Positions 11,590 through 12,528 of a stretch of DNA of 12,528 bases are shown piece by piece. The stretch lies in assembly GCA_025935595.1 (NCBI GenBank), contig JAICUZ010000046.1, positions 1 through 12,528 on the forward strand. Direction: 5' to 3'. This DNA comes from Burkholderiales bacterium (GTDB lineage Bacteria > Actinomycetota > Thermoleophilia > Gaiellales > Gaiellaceae). A model generated the notes under the pieces. The model had not been told where the DNA came from. It was given only the letters and a program-made list of their open reading frames with translations, and ran no database searches. Position 1 is the first letter of the stretch; each line of letters begins with the position of its first letter. A program made the translations under genes and the position numbers.

Positions 11590-12528
11590 GCGCGCTCGCG
11601 GCATTCAGCGACGCGGCGAGGGACGCGCGGCGCGCGTGGCACCTCCGCGCAACCCTTGCAACCGCGGCGTTCGTCGTCGCGGCGTTTGCGCCGCTCGTCT
11701 TCGGCGACTCACGGCTGGCGGATCTCGCAGGCGGCCTCTACCTCGCGGTCGCCGCGACCGGGCTCGCATTCGCGGTCGGCATCGGGGGAGTGCCCTCGCT
11801 CGCACAGGGTGCGTTCGTCGCGGCCGGCGCCGTCGTGTCGGCACGACTCCTCCAGGTTGGGACGCCGACCATCGTCGCCGCTCCGCTCGGCGCGGTCACC
11901 GGCGCTGCCACAGCTGCCGTGGTGGCTCTGCTCTTCGTGCGGCTGCCGCGCGCAGGCATCGCAGCCGCGACGTGGATCGTGGCGTGGCTCGTCGCGGCTG
12001 CGCTCGAGGCGCTCGGCTGGTTTCTCGGCGGGAGCGAAGGGCTCGTCGTCACCGCCGGCCCCTCCCCGGCCGGGCACTACGAGCTGGCGCTTGCGCTGAC
12101 CGCCCTTGCGGCACTCGGCTTCGCCGCGCTCGCGCGCTCGGCGCTCGGTCTCGGGCTCGCCGCTGCGCGTGATCGCGAAGCGGCCGCCGCCGCCTGCGGC
12201 ATCCCGGTGCAGCGCCTTCGCGTGACGGCGTTCGCGGTGTCGGGCGCCGCGGCGGGGCTCGCGGGGGCGCTCGGCGTCGAGCTCGCCGGGATCGGCGACC
12301 CGTCGCAATACGGCCCGTATCTGTCGTTCAAGCTCTTCGTCGTCGTGCTCGTGGGCGGCGCGGTCGCCCCGCTCGGCGCCACGGCGGGCGTGCTCGTCCT
12401 CGGGATCCTCTCCGTCGCCGCCGAAGCGATCGGCTCGGTCGAGAACGTCGCGCACGCGCGGTCGCACGCGCTGCTCGCCGCGGTCATGCTCCTCGGCGTC
12501 GTCTCACTCGGATGGGACGGGATCGTCC
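11586..12528 (+). CDS. livM: Branched-chain amino-acid ABC transporter permease (LivM family, C-terminus cut by window edge)
   Basis: The second permease subunit of the importer. About 314 residues are present. The family landmarks are GVPSLAQGAFVAAGAVVSA (68-86), the coupling loop with ARDREAAAAACGIPVQRLR (194-212), and SFKLFVVVLVGGAVAPLGA (247-265), where relatives have VVLGGLGSLLGP. The sequence is more alanine-rich and looser than usual LivM, for example LAQG for the common LGHA, but the order of motifs is right. The GTG start at 11586 overlaps the livH stop (GTGA) and has GAGG seven bases upstream inside livH. Whether it ends as a plain permease or continues into a LivG-type ATPase, as some LivM proteins do, cannot be seen. 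Confidence 0.88.
   Translation, partial: MSALAAFSDAARDARRAWHLRATLATAAFVVAAFAPLVFGDSRLADLAGGLYLAVAATGLAFAVGIGGVPSLAQGAFVAAGAVVSARLLQVGTPTIVAAPLGAVTGAATAAVVALLFVRLPRAGIAAATWIVAWLVAAALEALGWFLGGSEGLVVTAGPSPAGHYELALALTALAALGFAALARSALGLGLAAARDREAAAAACGIPVQRLRVTAFAVSGAAAGLAGALGVELAGIGDPSQYGPYLSFKLFVVVLVGGAVAPLGATAGVLVLGILSVAAEAIGSVENVAHARSHALLAAVMLLGVVSLGWDGIV

Noticed and set aside
1..12528. Search for a defence system, integrated element, tRNA or CRISPR array
   Set aside because: No repeats, integrase, transposase or nuclease genes were seen; all large genes are housekeeping or transport, with even codon use.

Overview
The window is strongly G+C rich, with G or C at most third codon positions. 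It is densely packed chromosomal DNA: junctions are overlaps or very short gaps, and no mobile element, tRNA, rRNA or CRISPR array is visible. The gene content, an AroK-AroB fusion and several starts that look leaderless suggest an actinobacterium, perhaps a deep branch such as Thermoleophilia. That placement is inference from style; no marker gene fixes it.

Left block (1-5556, minus strand, read right to left): a protein joining a carboxyltransferase-like domain to a biotin carboxyl carrier (BCCP) domain, then biotin carboxylase AccC, NusB, a small helical protein that may be XseB, a short-chain polyprenyl diphosphate synthase, and an MFS exporter cut by the window edge. Middle (5557-6050): two small plus-strand genes, a 56-residue zinc ribbon and an 83-residue membrane protein. 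Next block (6047-10655, minus): AroC, an AroK-AroB fusion, AroQ, an M24 Xaa-Pro peptidase and elongation factor P. Right block (10681-12528, plus): two permease subunits of a branched-chain amino-acid ABC importer (LivH, and LivM cut by the edge).

The minus-strand order aroQ - peptidase - efp - accB - accC - nusB - (xseB) - ispA is the order known from Bacillus subtilis. There the spoIIIA operon lies between efp and accB, and yqhY, folD and xseA lie between accC and xseB. Here the two small plus-strand genes occupy the spoIIIA position, and yqhY, folD and xseA are absent. The shikimate genes cover steps 2 (AroB), 3 (AroQ), 5 (AroK) and 7 (AroC); AroE, AroA and the first enzyme must be elsewhere. 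The AccB-like and AccC proteins supply the biotin half of an acyl-CoA carboxylase, but no active carboxyltransferase is in the window.

Most notable: (1) the carboxyltransferase-like half of the BCCP fusion keeps the fold-wide sequence pattern but has lost all four expected metal ligands and the catalytic threonine; (2) a 15-bp long-range stem hides the aroQ ribosome binding site and contains the aroKB stop codon; (3) both divergent gene pairs have exactly 25 bp between start codons, with two opposite -10-like hexamers that share the same TA step and would give nearly leaderless transcripts in both directions.
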